From: JBCCCJ01 sp039029315
GTDB lineage: Bacteria > Bacteroidota > Bacteroidia > J057
DNA length: 64,000 bases
Assembly: GCA_039029315.1 (NCBI GenBank)
Contig: JBCCGK010000005.1
Span: 1-64,000, forward strand
Reading direction: 5' to 3'
Shown here: one piece after another, positions 55,955 through 64,000 of the stretch
Position numbering within the stretch: the stretch's first letter is position 1
How the letters are laid out: the number at the start of each line of letters is the position of its first letter
Made by a program: the position numbers and the translations under genes
The notes under the pieces: generated by a model
What the model saw: only the letters and a program-made list of their open reading frames with translations
The model's database searches: none
What the model was told of the DNA's origin: nothing

Positions 55955-55973
55955 CAGATGTTCAAACAGTCTC
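55923..55973 (-). repeat. MITE-like element left end, inside sulfatase 3' end
   Basis: The reverse complement of this stretch matches the left 50 bases of the element: the part with GCATACAAAAAATAAGT is identical to copy 1 over 30 bases, and the end TTCAAACAGTCTC matches the left terminal repeat of the full copy. The hairpin and right end are missing. It also fills the 23-base gap between the convergent sulfatase and glycosyltransferase genes. Confidence 0.8.
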
Positions 55974-55977
55974 GCAA

Positions 55978-57255
55978 TCAATGATGGGTTTTTTTCGGAT
56001 TTCGCCCTCCTTTGTTTTGTTGCATCGTGCGGAAGATTTCCAGATAAGAGGAGGCTTGCTGTTTGGAAGGAAGTGGGATCGCTCTGGCATGAAGAAGCTC
56101 CTGACAGCCTTCAAGTAGGTGAGGACTCTGATACCCATGATCTCTTGCATAGTGTACGAACTTTAGCACCTTCAAGCCGTCAAACCAGTGATAAAATCGC
56201 TTGACAAAGCCTTTGTGAGAAGCCACATGATGCCTGAGTTCGGCCAGTTTTTGTGGCCATTTCTCTTCTTCTAAAAAGGCAGTAATCATTGGTGGAAACT
56301 GGTTGGGAGTGTCGGAATAAGCCTGAGGAATCTGCTGAAGAAAGGCTTTCAATTCCACAAATGTTGTCCATGAATACCCATGATAAGCAGATTGATCTCC
56401 TGCCAGCCACTGACTGATGCTTCTGCCTGTCCCAAACGGAACGCGATCGGATGGCCTTGGAGAAGGAATGACGGTGGTTCGAGTCAATTCTGTGAGAGTG
56501 CCTTCCTGGATAAATTTGTGAAGGAAGTAAAAATCTTCTCCTGCCTTGCGCCGATTCATGCCACCCCTTTTTTGGTAGGCGGAAGAGCGAACAGCCATTG
56601 AGGAACCAATGGTGTGATAAGCATGTGGATAGCCCGCCCACCTGAGTGCTTCAATATAATAGCGAAGGAACAATTCATACTGGATGATGCCATCATAAAC
56701 AGCAGGCGGAAAAACATCTCCTGACGTTGGATGGGCAAAAGCAATGCTGACGGCCTCTGTTGCAGGGAACTTGGCAACATGTGCTTCTATTTCTCGCAGA
56801 TAGTTGGACTGAACCCGACTGTCTGCGTCCAGGCAGATGATCACTCCCTCTGCATTCTCGACTTGTTCCAGCCGATCGACCGCTTCATCCATGCCAATTT
56901 TTCTCGCCAAACCAACTCCTGCATGTTTGGGGGGCAGATCAGCTTGCAAAAGGAAGTAATAGGAAAACTGTCTGTTCGAGGCCTGCAGCCACAGTGTTGC
57001 ATCGGCAAGGGTTCTTGCATTTTGATCGTGGATAGCAGCCTCGTGTTTGCTGCCTGCATTGATCAGGACGATGACCTCTACAGCTTTTCTTGGTGCTTGG
57101 CAGGCTTCTAGTGAATCTAGCGTTCCCAACAAGTCTTCTTCATTATGACAGGGAATGACGATCACCATCCCCAGATCTTGTGCAGGTGTTGTGTGAATCT
57201 GCCGCTCAGCAAAGCGGTGCTTTTCAAGATAACTGAGTTTGGAGTAGATGGTCAT
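55978..57255 (-). CDS. Family 2 glycosyltransferase, long C-terminal extension
   Basis: 425 aa. GT2 start LGMVIVIPCHNEEDLLGTLDSL, then NAEGVIICLDADSRV (DxD), GAGEDFYFL-like RKAGEDFYFLHKF (acceptor ED motif). Residues past 300 form a helical extension with many aromatic residues. No membrane segments; cytoplasmic. Substrate unknown. Convergent with the sulfatase. Confidence 0.85.
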   Translation of the reverse strand: MTIYSKLSYLEKHRFAERQIHTTPAQDLGMVIVIPCHNEEDLLGTLDSLEACQAPRKAVEVIVLINAGSKHEAAIHDQNARTLADATLWLQASNRQFSYYFLLQADLPPKHAGVGLARKIGMDEAVDRLEQVENAEGVIICLDADSRVQSNYLREIEAHVAKFPATEAVSIAFAHPTSGDVFPPAVYDGIIQYELFLRYYIEALRWAGYPHAYHTIGSSMAVRSSAYQKRGGMNRRKAGEDFYFLHKFIQEGTLTELTRTTVIPSPRPSDRVPFGTGRSISQWLAGDQSAYHGYSWTTFVELKAFLQQIPQAYSDTPNQFPPMITAFLEEEKWPQKLAELRHHVASHKGFVKRFYHWFDGLKVLKFVHYARDHGYQSPHLLEGCQELLHARAIPLPSKQQASSYLEIFRTMQQNKGGRNPKKTHH

Positions 57256-57346
57256 GTGGGAAAATTAAGAAAATCTTCTCTGCCATTGACATGTGTGCCA
57301 AGTTGGTGTCTCAAGGAACAAATCATTCACCTCTAATTATCAACTA

Positions 57347-57448
57347 ATGAAAAAAATGAAAGACAACATTACAATGCGAAGATCGATTTGTCCAACCGCT
57401 CTTCTGTTGGTGGTATATCTGCTCTCTTCAGGACACATATTTGGCTAA
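57347..57448 (+). pseudogene. Orphan signal peptide, 33 codons; likely gene remnant
   Basis: ATG to TAA frame encoding MKKMKDNITMRRSICPTALL then a hydrophobic run ending SSGHIFG, a classic Sec signal peptide that stops just where the mature protein would begin. Upstream TAATTATCAACTA could serve as an A/T-rich leader. No mature protein follows in frame. Probably the broken 5' end of an old secreted-protein gene, or a very small exported peptide. Confidence 0.4.
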
Positions 57449-57645
57449 TGGGACCAGAGCAATCTACTCTCTACTTTCGTTATTGCCAGAGCAGGGAAGG
57501 TTACTATCGGTGATGACGGAAACCAAATCTCATTGTTCATATGATTCTTCGGTGAGACACCTAAGCCGCATTGATTCCAGGAGCGTAAGCCGTGCAGATA
57601 TATTCAGCCAAAACCAGGCAAGCTTCACCCGATGGGAGATCCTAG

Positions 57646-57711
57646 TTTTCCACAATTTCGTTCCTGAAAATCAGGACATTTTAAAGTTTTCCACATCCCT
57701 AATGTGGAAAA
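57646..57711. promoter_or_regulatory. Cluster of DnaA-box-like motifs with a perfect hairpin
   Basis: TTTTCCACA at 57646-57654 and 57687-57695, and its complement at 57703-57711; all fit TTWTNCACA. The last two lie in a perfect 14-bp hairpin (AAAGTTTTCCACAT / ATGTGGAAAACTTT, 57683-57715, 5-base loop). CCTGAAAATCAGG nearby is another palindrome (57663-57675). Could be a replication-related DnaA site or an attenuator/terminator before atpD. Confidence 0.45.
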
Positions 57712-57842
57712 CTTTTCCTTTGTCAGAATTCCTGTCGAAAATGCCCGATTTCTCCTGCTTAATTGCTTGTATATTAGCCTCATCAACTGTAACTTGCGGC
57801 CTCAAAAATAGACCTTTAAAAATTCACTGATAAATTTTTCGA

Positions 57843-59363
57843 ATGGCAGATTCCAACAAGAATATCGGAACCGTAGCACAAGTCATCGGCCCAGTCATTG
57901 ATGCCGAATTTAGTGGCGAAGGGGCCACACTCCCGAAGATTTTGAATTCCTTGCACATTGAACGTCCCGGACAAGATCCATTGGTGTTGGAAGTACAACA
58001 ACACTTGGGTGAAAGTCGTGTTCGCGCCATCGCCATGGACTCAACTGATGGTGTAGAGAGAGGGATGCCTGTAATTGATACTGGGGCGACCATTTCAGTC
58101 CCTGTTGGAGACTCTATCAGAGGTCGACTCTTTAATGTAACTGGTGCACCTATTGATGGAATGCCTGTTCCTGTTGGTGAAGATGGCAACTATTCCATTC
58201 ATGGATCTGCCCCCAAATTTGAAGACCTTTCCGTGGAACCGGAGGTATTGTTCACCGGGATCAAAGTTGTAGACCTGTTGGCTCCCTATTTGAAGGGGGG
58301 GAAAATTGGTCTCTTCGGTGGTGCGGGTGTTGGCAAAACTGTATTGATTCAGGAATTGATCAACAATATCGCACTTGCCCACGATGGTCTTTCTGTATTT
58401 GCTGGAGTAGGGGAGAGAACCCGTGAAGGAAATGACATCCTTCGTGAGATGATCGAGGCCAAGGTTGTCAAGTATGGTGACGACTTTGAAAAGGGCATGC
58501 ATGAAGGAGGATGGCCAGTAGAGAAGGTGAATCTGGAAGAAATGAAGGAGTCCAAATTGACCATGGTATTTGGGCAGATGAACGAACCTCCAGGTGCACG
58601 TGCACGTGTGGCCTTGACCGGATTGACCATTGCAGAATACTTTAGAGACGGAAATAAAACAGACGCCAAAGGCCGAGATGTCCTGTTCTTTATCGATAAT
58701 ATCTTCCGATTTACCCAGGCAGGATCTGAAGTGTCAGCCCTCTTGGGACGTATGCCTTCTGCGGTAGGATACCAACCTACCCTGGCATCAGAAATGGGAA
58801 CCATGCAGGAACGGATTACGTCTACCAAGCGTGGATCTATTACCTCTATTCAGGCGATTTATGTACCTGCGGATGATTATACTGACCCTGCACCAGCGAC
58901 GACATTTGCTCACTTGGATGCCACAACTGAATTGTCCAGAAGACTTTCCTCTCTTGGGATCTATCCTGCGGTTGACCCATTGACTTCAACCTCACGGATT
59001 CTGCAACCAGATATCGTTGGAGATGCACATTATGGTTGTGCGCAGCGTGTTATCCAGATTCTTCAGAAATACAAAGAACTTCAGGACATTATCGCCATTC
59101 TTGGAATGGATGAATTGTCAGATGAAGATAAATTGGCGGTGGAGCGAGCCAGAAAAGTAGAGAAGTTCTTCTCCCAACCTTTCTTTGTTGCAGAAGCTTT
59201 TACCGGAACACCAGGACAGTTTGTTCAGATCGAAGATACCATCCGTGGATTCAACATGATTCTCGATGGAGAGTTGGATCACATCCCTGAACAAGCCTTC
59301 TATCTCAAAGGCGGAATTGAGATGGTTATAGAAGCTGGTGAAAAGCTTTTGGCCGAAGTCTAG
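57843..59363 (+). CDS. atpD: F0F1 ATP synthase subunit beta
   Basis: 506 aa catalytic subunit. Walker A GGAGVGKT at 159-166, GERTREGNDIL, the catalytic-loop regions and the DELSDEDK signature at the C-terminal end. Full length. Followed after 34 bases by atpC. As in many Bacteroidota the beta/epsilon pair stands apart from the other ATP synthase genes. Confidence 0.99.
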   Translation: MADSNKNIGTVAQVIGPVIDAEFSGEGATLPKILNSLHIERPGQDPLVLEVQQHLGESRVRAIAMDSTDGVERGMPVIDTGATISVPVGDSIRGRLFNVTGAPIDGMPVPVGEDGNYSIHGSAPKFEDLSVEPEVLFTGIKVVDLLAPYLKGGKIGLFGGAGVGKTVLIQELINNIALAHDGLSVFAGVGERTREGNDILREMIEAKVVKYGDDFEKGMHEGGWPVEKVNLEEMKESKLTMVFGQMNEPPGARARVALTGLTIAEYFRDGNKTDAKGRDVLFFIDNIFRFTQAGSEVSALLGRMPSAVGYQPTLASEMGTMQERITSTKRGSITSIQAIYVPADDYTDPAPATTFAHLDATTELSRRLSSLGIYPAVDPLTSTSRILQPDIVGDAHYGCAQRVIQILQKYKELQDIIAILGMDELSDEDKLAVERARKVEKFFSQPFFVAEAFTGTPGQFVQIEDTIRGFNMILDGELDHIPEQAFYLKGGIEMVIEAGEKLLAEV

Positions 59364-59397
59364 GGGAATTTCTGGTAATTCATTATATTTGATTCAC

Positions 59398-59658
59398 ATG
59401 AAGACTTTCGAACTGGAAATCGTTACCCCTGAAGCAAGTATTTTTGCAGGTTCTGTACAAAGTGTACAGGTTCCTGGATCAGATGGAAGCTTTCAGGTTC
59501 TTGTCAATCACGCACCCATTATCTCAACTCTTGGCAAAGGAAAAGTGAAGTTGGTCAAAGAGGATGGAGAAGCCGTAAGTTATGATACAGAAGATGGAGT
59601 GATTGAAGTATTGAAAAACAAAGCCATCATTCTGGTTGAAAAGCTACTTGATAGCTAG
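59398..59658 (+). CDS. atpC: F0F1 ATP synthase subunit epsilon, short form
   Basis: 86 aa: only the N-terminal beta-sandwich (FELEIVTPEASIFAGSVQSVQVPGSDGSFQVLVNHAPIISTL in parts). The C-terminal helical domain of longer epsilon subunits, which inhibits ATPase activity, is missing, as commonly in Bacteroidota. ATG at 59398 is preferred over the in-frame upstream start (59338). Followed by a terminator, ending the operon. Confidence 0.95.
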   Translation: MKTFELEIVTPEASIFAGSVQSVQVPGSDGSFQVLVNHAPIISTLGKGKVKLVKEDGEAVSYDTEDGVIEVLKNKAIILVEKLLDS

Positions 59659-59705
59659 ACAATCAGTTTGTAGCTCAGAATACTGTGTTTGTTTGTTGTA
59701 AAAGG

Positions 59706-59731
59706 GCCGGCCTGAAGAGGCTGGCTTTTTT
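59706..59731 (+). terminator. Rho-independent terminator of atpDC
   Basis: GCCGGCCT and AGGCTGGC (8 bp, one G-T pair) with GAAG loop, then six T. Begins 47 bases past the atpC stop. Confidence 0.9.
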
Positions 59732-60188
59732 GATGAGTCATTTTTATACCTCAAAAATGACCCGCTTCTCTGCAAGATTACATCGCGGAGCAACCAAAAA
59801 CACGAGTAAGCTGTGCGGGTAAGTAGCGGGGCCTCCAGAAAGGAGCAGACGAAGGCCTTGGTTTGTTCGATTAAGGGGTATTACTTATTATTTACGGTAG
59901 CGAGATGGAAAAAAATAATGATATTGGTTCAACTGTAATGCTAATCTTCTGACAGAATATTTGTAGAGATGATCGGCAGACCATCTCTCGCTTTGCCTAT
60001 CGTAGATAGAAAGGCATCCGCTTCGATAACATCCCACATTGCAATGGTCTGCCGATCATTGCAATGGTCTGCCGATCATTGCTACGTGCCGATGACAGCC
60101 TTACATGTATTGCACTACCAAAATAACAACAGGGATGAGAAAACGTCCTGCGGAGACAAGCATTCACCACATAAATCTCAATGTTCCC
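59732..60188. other. Gene-free region with short inverted and direct repeats
   Basis: Holds ATGATCGGCAGACCAT at 59969-59984 and, inverted, the 20-bp unit CATTGCAATGGTCTGCCGAT twice in tandem (60037-60076) with a partial third copy (to 60082). The 59969 copy is itself flanked by AGAGATG/CATCTCT. A 153-codon frame crosses it but has no features and was rejected. Confidence 0.6.
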
Positions 60189-61265
60189 TCAATACAAATC
60201 ATGAATCCGATTCAATTCGAGCGCCTTTTTCCCAGTTGTTGAACAAGCTTTTACCACATGGATCAAGGCTCCAAAGCGTGGGTCCTGGGTATACCCTCTG
60301 GCGAATCGTGCATAGATCTGTTGGAGAATCACTGCCAACTTATAGCAAGCATAGACAAAATGGTAGAGAATATCAGAAGTATCTCTTCCACTGGATTCTG
60401 TATACCTCTGGAGCGCCTCAAGTCTACTGAGATTGCCAGGAAGGGAGGTGAGATTGAACATTTTCAAAGCAGGAGAATCTTTGGCCTCTGTCCAGTATGA
60501 CAGACTTGTCGCCAGATCCATCAGGGGATTTCCGACTGTTGCCATTTCCCAATCCAATACCGCAAGGATATTCCCATAATCCCCGGGATCAAGGATCATG
60601 TTGTCATATTTGTAATCATTGTGGATGAAAGCAGGAGCAACATCCTTGGGAATATCTGCTGCCAGGAATTCTGCCAGTGCTTCCATCTCAGGGATTTCAT
60701 CCGTTTTGGCTTTGCCGTAGCGTTTGATCCAGCCAGTGATTTGGCGCTCGGTATAGCCATCGGGCTTGCCCATATGTATCAAACCAGTATTGTCAATATC
60801 CAGGGCATGAAGGGCCACAAGATTATCGATGGTTGCTTGTGATAGCCTTTGCATTTGATCAGCATCAGGCAATGGCGTTGGGGGCTTTGAGGCTCGAAGA
60901 ACCACGCCCTTGATTCGGTCCATGAGATAAAAAGGTGCCCCAATAACGGATTCCTCTGTGCAGTACACCACAGGAAAAGGAGCCTTCGCATAATGTCCTT
61001 TAAGGAGGCTCAACACCTTGAATTCTCGACCCATATCATGGGCAGATTTGATGTTTGCCCCAAAAGGAGGCCGACGCATCACATATTCTTTATCTCCACT
61101 TTGAATCAGATAGGTCAAATTCGAAAAACCTCCTGGAAATTGCTTGACATCAGAAATTCCATCAAATCCTTCTATCGTCTTCCGAAGATATGCATCCAGT
61201 TGTGGAATGTTCAATTCTTCGCCTTTTCTGATTGATTTGGCCCGGTCGAGAGGGGTAGTACTCAT
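60189..61265 (-). CDS. Phosphotransferase family protein (APH/ACAD10-like kinase fold)
   Basis: 358 aa. Aminoglycoside-phosphotransferase-like fold: FPGGFSNLTYLIQSGDKEYVMRRPP (ATP-lid and Lys region), IHNDYKYDNMILD (catalytic HxDxxxxN), LAVLDWEMATVGNPLMDLA (DxD metal site). Close to the family commonly linked to acyl-CoA dehydrogenases, ACAD10/11-like; antibiotic resistance is not implied. No acyl-CoA gene adjacent. It is divergent or separated from galE by 171 bases. Confidence 0.9.
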   Translation of the reverse strand: MSTTPLDRAKSIRKGEELNIPQLDAYLRKTIEGFDGISDVKQFPGGFSNLTYLIQSGDKEYVMRRPPFGANIKSAHDMGREFKVLSLLKGHYAKAPFPVVYCTEESVIGAPFYLMDRIKGVVLRASKPPTPLPDADQMQRLSQATIDNLVALHALDIDNTGLIHMGKPDGYTERQITGWIKRYGKAKTDEIPEMEALAEFLAADIPKDVAPAFIHNDYKYDNMILDPGDYGNILAVLDWEMATVGNPLMDLATSLSYWTEAKDSPALKMFNLTSLPGNLSRLEALQRYTESSGRDTSDILYHFVYACYKLAVILQQIYARFARGYTQDPRFGALIHVVKACSTTGKKALELNRIHDLY

Positions 61266-61436
61266 TGCAAATGTGATTTACTGCGCAAAGTACGAATTTA
61301 AGAAGAGAGAAATCAGAAAGAGAAGGCAGAAGTCAGAGATATTTGGAAATCACTTTTGATAAGCGGAAGAGTCCTCTAAGAGATGAGAACAAAGAGATCC
61401 TGTCTCTAACTTCTGAACGAAAATACCCTAATAGAC

Positions 61437-62480
61437 TCAGCCAGCAGAGCTCAGGCGCTCCTGATTCAGGTACTCCTGCCACTTCCAGGAAGAAGCCATC
61501 ATTTCCTTGATCCCCAGTTGGGCTTCCCAACCGAGTTTCTCTTTGGCCAGAGAACTATCTGAATAAATGGAAGAAATATCGCCAGGACGCCTTTCTCCAA
61601 TTACATAGTTGAGTTTTTGGCCGGATACTTCTTCGAATGCCTGAATTGCTTCCAGGACCGTCACCCCATTGCCAGAACCCAGATTGAAACGTTCATATCT
61701 TGCTTCATTGTTGTTGTTAAGCAAATAATCCATCGCTTTGATATGGGCATTGGCAATGTCTGTTACGTGGATATAATCCCGAACACAGGTACCATCTCTG
61801 GTGGGATAATCACCGCCAAATATGGTCAATTGAGGAATCAAGCCAGAAGCTACGCGCGTGATCACTGGCGCCAGATTGTTGGGCTTGTTCAGGGGATCTT
61901 CCCCATTCAATCCGCTTTCATGTGCTCCTACCGGGTTGAAATAACGAAGGGCAATTCCCTTTAGGCGTTGTTCTGAATGGACAAAATCGCGCAGGATTTG
62001 TTCGCCTACCAATTTTGTGTTTCCGTAAGGAGAGGCTGCTTCGGAAGTTGGTGTGGCTTCTGTAACAGGCAAGTCATCGATTTCTCCATAAACGGTGCAA
62101 GAGGAGGAAAAAATCAGGTTGTCAACTTCATATTGCGCACAAGCCTCCAACATGTTCATCAGAGAATTGAAGTTGTTCCGGTAGTATTGAAGCGGGAGTT
62201 CCACAGATTCTCCAACAGCTTTGAGCGCTGCAAAGTGGATGACCCCAACGATATCGGGATGTTGTTCGAATACCTCATTGACAGCTTGTTGATCACAGGC
62301 ATCGATATGATAGTGTTTCATTCGTTTGCCGGTGATTTGTTCTACGCGATCAACGGTTTGAGCAGAGGAGTTTGAGAGATTGTCAATGCTAATGACATCA
62401 AATCGGCCTTGATTCAGGAGTTCAATGGCCGTGTGGGAGCCGATATATCCACAGCCCCCAGTGATTAGAATACTTGGCAT
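61437..62480 (-). CDS. galE: UDP-glucose 4-epimerase
   Basis: 347 aa extended SDR. NAD motif GGCGYIGSH (8-16), Ser-x-Tyr-x-x-x-Lys site: SPYGNTKLVG with Tyr152 and Lys156, and SSSCTVYG near 126-132. Interconverts UDP-glucose and UDP-galactose for surface polysaccharide or galactose use. Followed upstream on the same strand by glycosyltransferase genes (62.6 and 63.4 kb), suggesting a polysaccharide locus extending off the window. Confidence 0.95.
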   Translation of the reverse strand: MPSILITGGCGYIGSHTAIELLNQGRFDVISIDNLSNSSAQTVDRVEQITGKRMKHYHIDACDQQAVNEVFEQHPDIVGVIHFAALKAVGESVELPLQYYRNNFNSLMNMLEACAQYEVDNLIFSSSCTVYGEIDDLPVTEATPTSEAASPYGNTKLVGEQILRDFVHSEQRLKGIALRYFNPVGAHESGLNGEDPLNKPNNLAPVITRVASGLIPQLTIFGGDYPTRDGTCVRDYIHVTDIANAHIKAMDYLLNNNNEARYERFNLGSGNGVTVLEAIQAFEEVSGQKLNYVIGERRPGDISSIYSDSSLAKEKLGWEAQLGIKEMMASSWKWQEYLNQERLSSAG

Positions 62481-62618
62481 ATAATGATTCTATAGAATGT
62501 TTTGTCCGTGTTGGCAACATGTTCGATCAATCGATCTTTTGGGTACCTCAAAGATAGGGAAAATCAGCTGTTCCCTGCTTTTCGTTCACCTCATCAGAGG
62601 AAACGAATGAATAAACGG

Positions 62619-63374
62619 TCAACTCGGCTTTTTTACCAGTTGAAATACTTTAGAAAAATACTTGGAATAGATCATAGGCAAATTTGTCTGAATGCCATGA
62701 CTCCTGCAGGACTGAAGCATTTCCTGATTGATCGTCAAAGTGCTTTTTAAGCCCTGTGTACTACTCCCCCCTGTTCGCATTTTGACCATGACCTCAGGAA
62801 TATAGCTGTAAGAAACCTCGTGTTTGTGAAACAGTCTGACCATAAAATCAAAATCTGCGCAAATGGCGTATTGCGTATTGAACAACCCATAGGTTTCGTA
62901 TAGGTGCCGTTTAACAAAAAAAGTCGGGTGTGGAGGCATCATTCCCTTGCGGAGTTTGTTGGGATGAAAATCCACGCCAGGATAATAGCGGACAATCTGA
63001 TCCATATTGTGATCTTGAATATAAACGAGATCCCCATAAACTGTGTCGGCCTGACTCGATTGAAATTCCTGGACGACCCTGGAAATTACCTGAGAATTGG
63101 CATACAGATCATCAGAATTAAGAAGGCCGACAATGTCTCCCTGGGCGAGTTTGACGCCTTTATTCATGGCATCATAGATGCCTTGATCCGGTTCAGAAAT
63201 AAACCGACTAACCATCTCCCCATAGGATCGAATGATGTCAACAGTTCCGTCAGTAGATGCCCCATCGATGATGATATACTCAATATTCGGATAGTCCTGA
63301 GACAAAATAGAATCAATGCAACTCTTGATACAGGAAGCAGAATTATAAGACACAGTGATAATGGATACCTTCAT
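62619..63374 (-). CDS. Family 2 glycosyltransferase (WcaA-like)
   Basis: 251 aa. MKVSIITVSYNSASCIKSCI, IIDGASTDGTVDII, GIYDAMNKGVKLAQGDIVGLLNSDD (DxD-like), VYGDLVYI, and AICADFDFMVRLF. A typical processive-sugar or O-antigen-type GT2. It ends before galE (138-base gap) and follows the partial gene by 4 bases, so it is part of one polysaccharide operon. Confidence 0.92.
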   Translation of the reverse strand: MKVSIITVSYNSASCIKSCIDSILSQDYPNIEYIIIDGASTDGTVDIIRSYGEMVSRFISEPDQGIYDAMNKGVKLAQGDIVGLLNSDDLYANSQVISRVVQEFQSSQADTVYGDLVYIQDHNMDQIVRYYPGVDFHPNKLRKGMMPPHPTFFVKRHLYETYGLFNTQYAICADFDFMVRLFHKHEVSYSYIPEVMVKMRTGGSSTQGLKSTLTINQEMLQSCRSHGIQTNLPMIYSKYFSKVFQLVKKPS

Positions 63375-63378
63375 AGAG

Positions 63379-64000
63379 TTATGGGATATTTGTTAGATGA
63401 ATTTGGTCAATTTCAACACTTTCTGAGAGGTGAACGCTTAATAAATGGGATTCCAGAGACAGGTTTTTCCAATTTCCGGATAAGGTATACCAGGTCCATT
63501 CAGAGGATTTGATTCCAGATTTTTCCCCTTTGGAAATGCCATCCAGCAAGACTTCGATAGAGGCGGCTTTGTTGCCAGATTTTCTTGCCCGAATCCTGAA
63601 TTGGAAGGAATCATGCGCTTCGGATCTAGGGGTAAATGAGAATTTGACACAAGCGTCTTCTCCGGTAGCTGAGAGATATGTGGTGAATTGGCTGAAATCT
63701 CCCTTCGAAGCATTGGCAGGTCTTTCTGTACGAATGTCGATTTCCTGCCCAAGATCAAATACTTCTGCCTCCATCAGGAAATCTTTGCTCCAATAAGAAG
63801 GATGTCCTGCTTCATGCCAGCTATCCAATTGATAAAAAATAATATTGTCTGGATCACTTCTGTCATAATAATAGGTAGATCCCTGGCGTCGAGACATCAG
63901 ATGGATCTTCTCCGATTGGAGGTCTATGGTTGTGATCTGCTGATCCTGTACCTGTCCCTTGATATTGGAAATCGGCTGGATCGTTGTTCCAATGATATAG
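63379..64000 (-). CDS. Partial gene (5' end outside window), C-terminal carbohydrate-binding-like domain
   Basis: The frame is open to the right edge; about 206 residues are visible, so the first codon is not in the window. An ATG at 63897 is probably internal. The visible part is a beta-sandwich-like domain (DSWHEAGHPSYWSKDFLMEAEVFDLG; FQFRIRARKSGNKAASIEVLLDGIS; SSEWTWYTLSGNW), similar to carbohydrate-binding modules. Ends 4 bases before the GT2 gene start. Could be a glycosyltransferase or exopolysaccharide protein with an added domain. Confidence 0.75.
   Translation of the reverse strand, partial: YIIGTTIQPISNIKGQVQDQQITTIDLQSEKIHLMSRRQGSTYYYDRSDPDNIIFYQLDSWHEAGHPSYWSKDFLMEAEVFDLGQEIDIRTERPANASKGDFSQFTTYLSATGEDACVKFSFTPRSEAHDSFQFRIRARKSGNKAASIEVLLDGISKGEKSGIKSSEWTWYTLSGNWKNLSLESHLLSVHLSESVEIDQIHLTNIP

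Larger units (their letters stand above)
57256..57842. other. 587-bp gene-poor region upstream of atpD
   Basis: Contains the small secreted-like frame at 57347-57448, the DnaA-box-like cluster at 57646-57711, and the hairpin 57683-57715. A 129-codon frame (57441-57830) has no family features and was not accepted. The last 100 bases before atpD are AT-rich. The atpD promoter must lie here. Confidence 0.6.

Noticed and set aside
57441..57830. 129-codon frame upstream of atpD
   Set aside because: Starts with TTG inside the end of the small signal-peptide frame, has no family features, and overlaps the DnaA-box hairpin.
59969..60430. 153-codon plus-strand frame
   Set aside because: Overlaps the repeat region and then the phosphotransferase gene on the other strand; a shadow frame.
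60189..61265. Aminoglycoside resistance gene
   Set aside because: Sequence is of the APH fold but of the ACAD10-like type linked to acyl-CoA metabolism; no evidence for resistance.
1..64000. rRNA, tRNA, CRISPR array, prophage or intact insertion sequence
   Set aside because: No cloverleaf, no spaced repeat array, no transposase or phage structural gene was recognised.

Overview
The window is chromosomal DNA of a Bacteroidota bacterium, probably from the Saprospiria/Cytophagia/Chitinophagia side of the phylum. Evidence: type IX secretion (T9SS) C-terminal sorting domains of type A (two proteins) and type B/CHU_C (one giant protein), SprB- and PKD-repeat surface proteins, DUF6443/YD-repeat (Rhs-like) proteins, an 86-residue AtpC, and a MauG/MbnP pair. 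No rRNA, tRNA, CRISPR array, phage module or intact insertion sequence was seen. The species cannot be named from the sequence alone.

Layout. 0-12 kb (minus strand): a probable four-gene operon of a T9SS propeller protein, an Rhs/SpvB-like 1362-residue protein, a 1475-residue Rhs-core protein with a peptidase-like C-terminal domain, and a small secreted protein. An ECF sigma factor gene lies just upstream. The tip of this operon is AT-rich and is followed by a copy of a MITE-like element. 13-18.3 kb: another T9SS protein, a MauG-type di-haem peroxidase with its MbnP-like partner, YraN and a DUF4412-like secreted protein. 18.4-25 kb: uvrA, a divergent ECF sigma/anti-sigma pair, holA and a thiolase. 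25.4-34.1 kb: an 8.8-kb gene for a 2920-residue PKD-repeat adhesin-like protein with a CHU_C tail, then a DUF2339 membrane protein with an internal 117-residue triplication.

38-46.5 kb: an AHSA1/ArsR/small-protein operon, a Gfo/Idh/MocA oxidoreductase, a serine hydrolase with an outer-membrane protein, a full MITE-like element, an AraC regulator, and an overlapping nadR/PLP-decarboxylase pair. 46.5-52 kb: a 14-repeat FG-GAP protein, DUF4386, a Crp/Fnr regulator, DUF2304, a GT2 glycosyltransferase and cutC. 52-57 kb: glycosylasparaginase, ROK kinase, sulfatase and a glycosyltransferase; with cutC these look like a glycan-salvage neighbourhood. 57-64 kb: a gene-free 0.6-kb region with clustered DnaA-box-like motifs, atpD-atpC, an APH-type phosphotransferase, galE, a GT2 glycosyltransferase and the 3' part of a gene running off the right edge.

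Most notable: (i) the Rhs-core protein whose C-terminal domain and following small gene fall sharply in GC, as in an exchangeable toxin/immunity cassette; (ii) a family of roughly 163-bp terminal-inverted-repeat elements, one end of which supplies the last codons and stop of the sulfatase gene; (iii) a duplicated 56-bp hairpin with a compensatory base-pair change; (iv) two 8-bp-unit tandem repeats just upstream of start codons; (v) the DnaA-box cluster before atpD.
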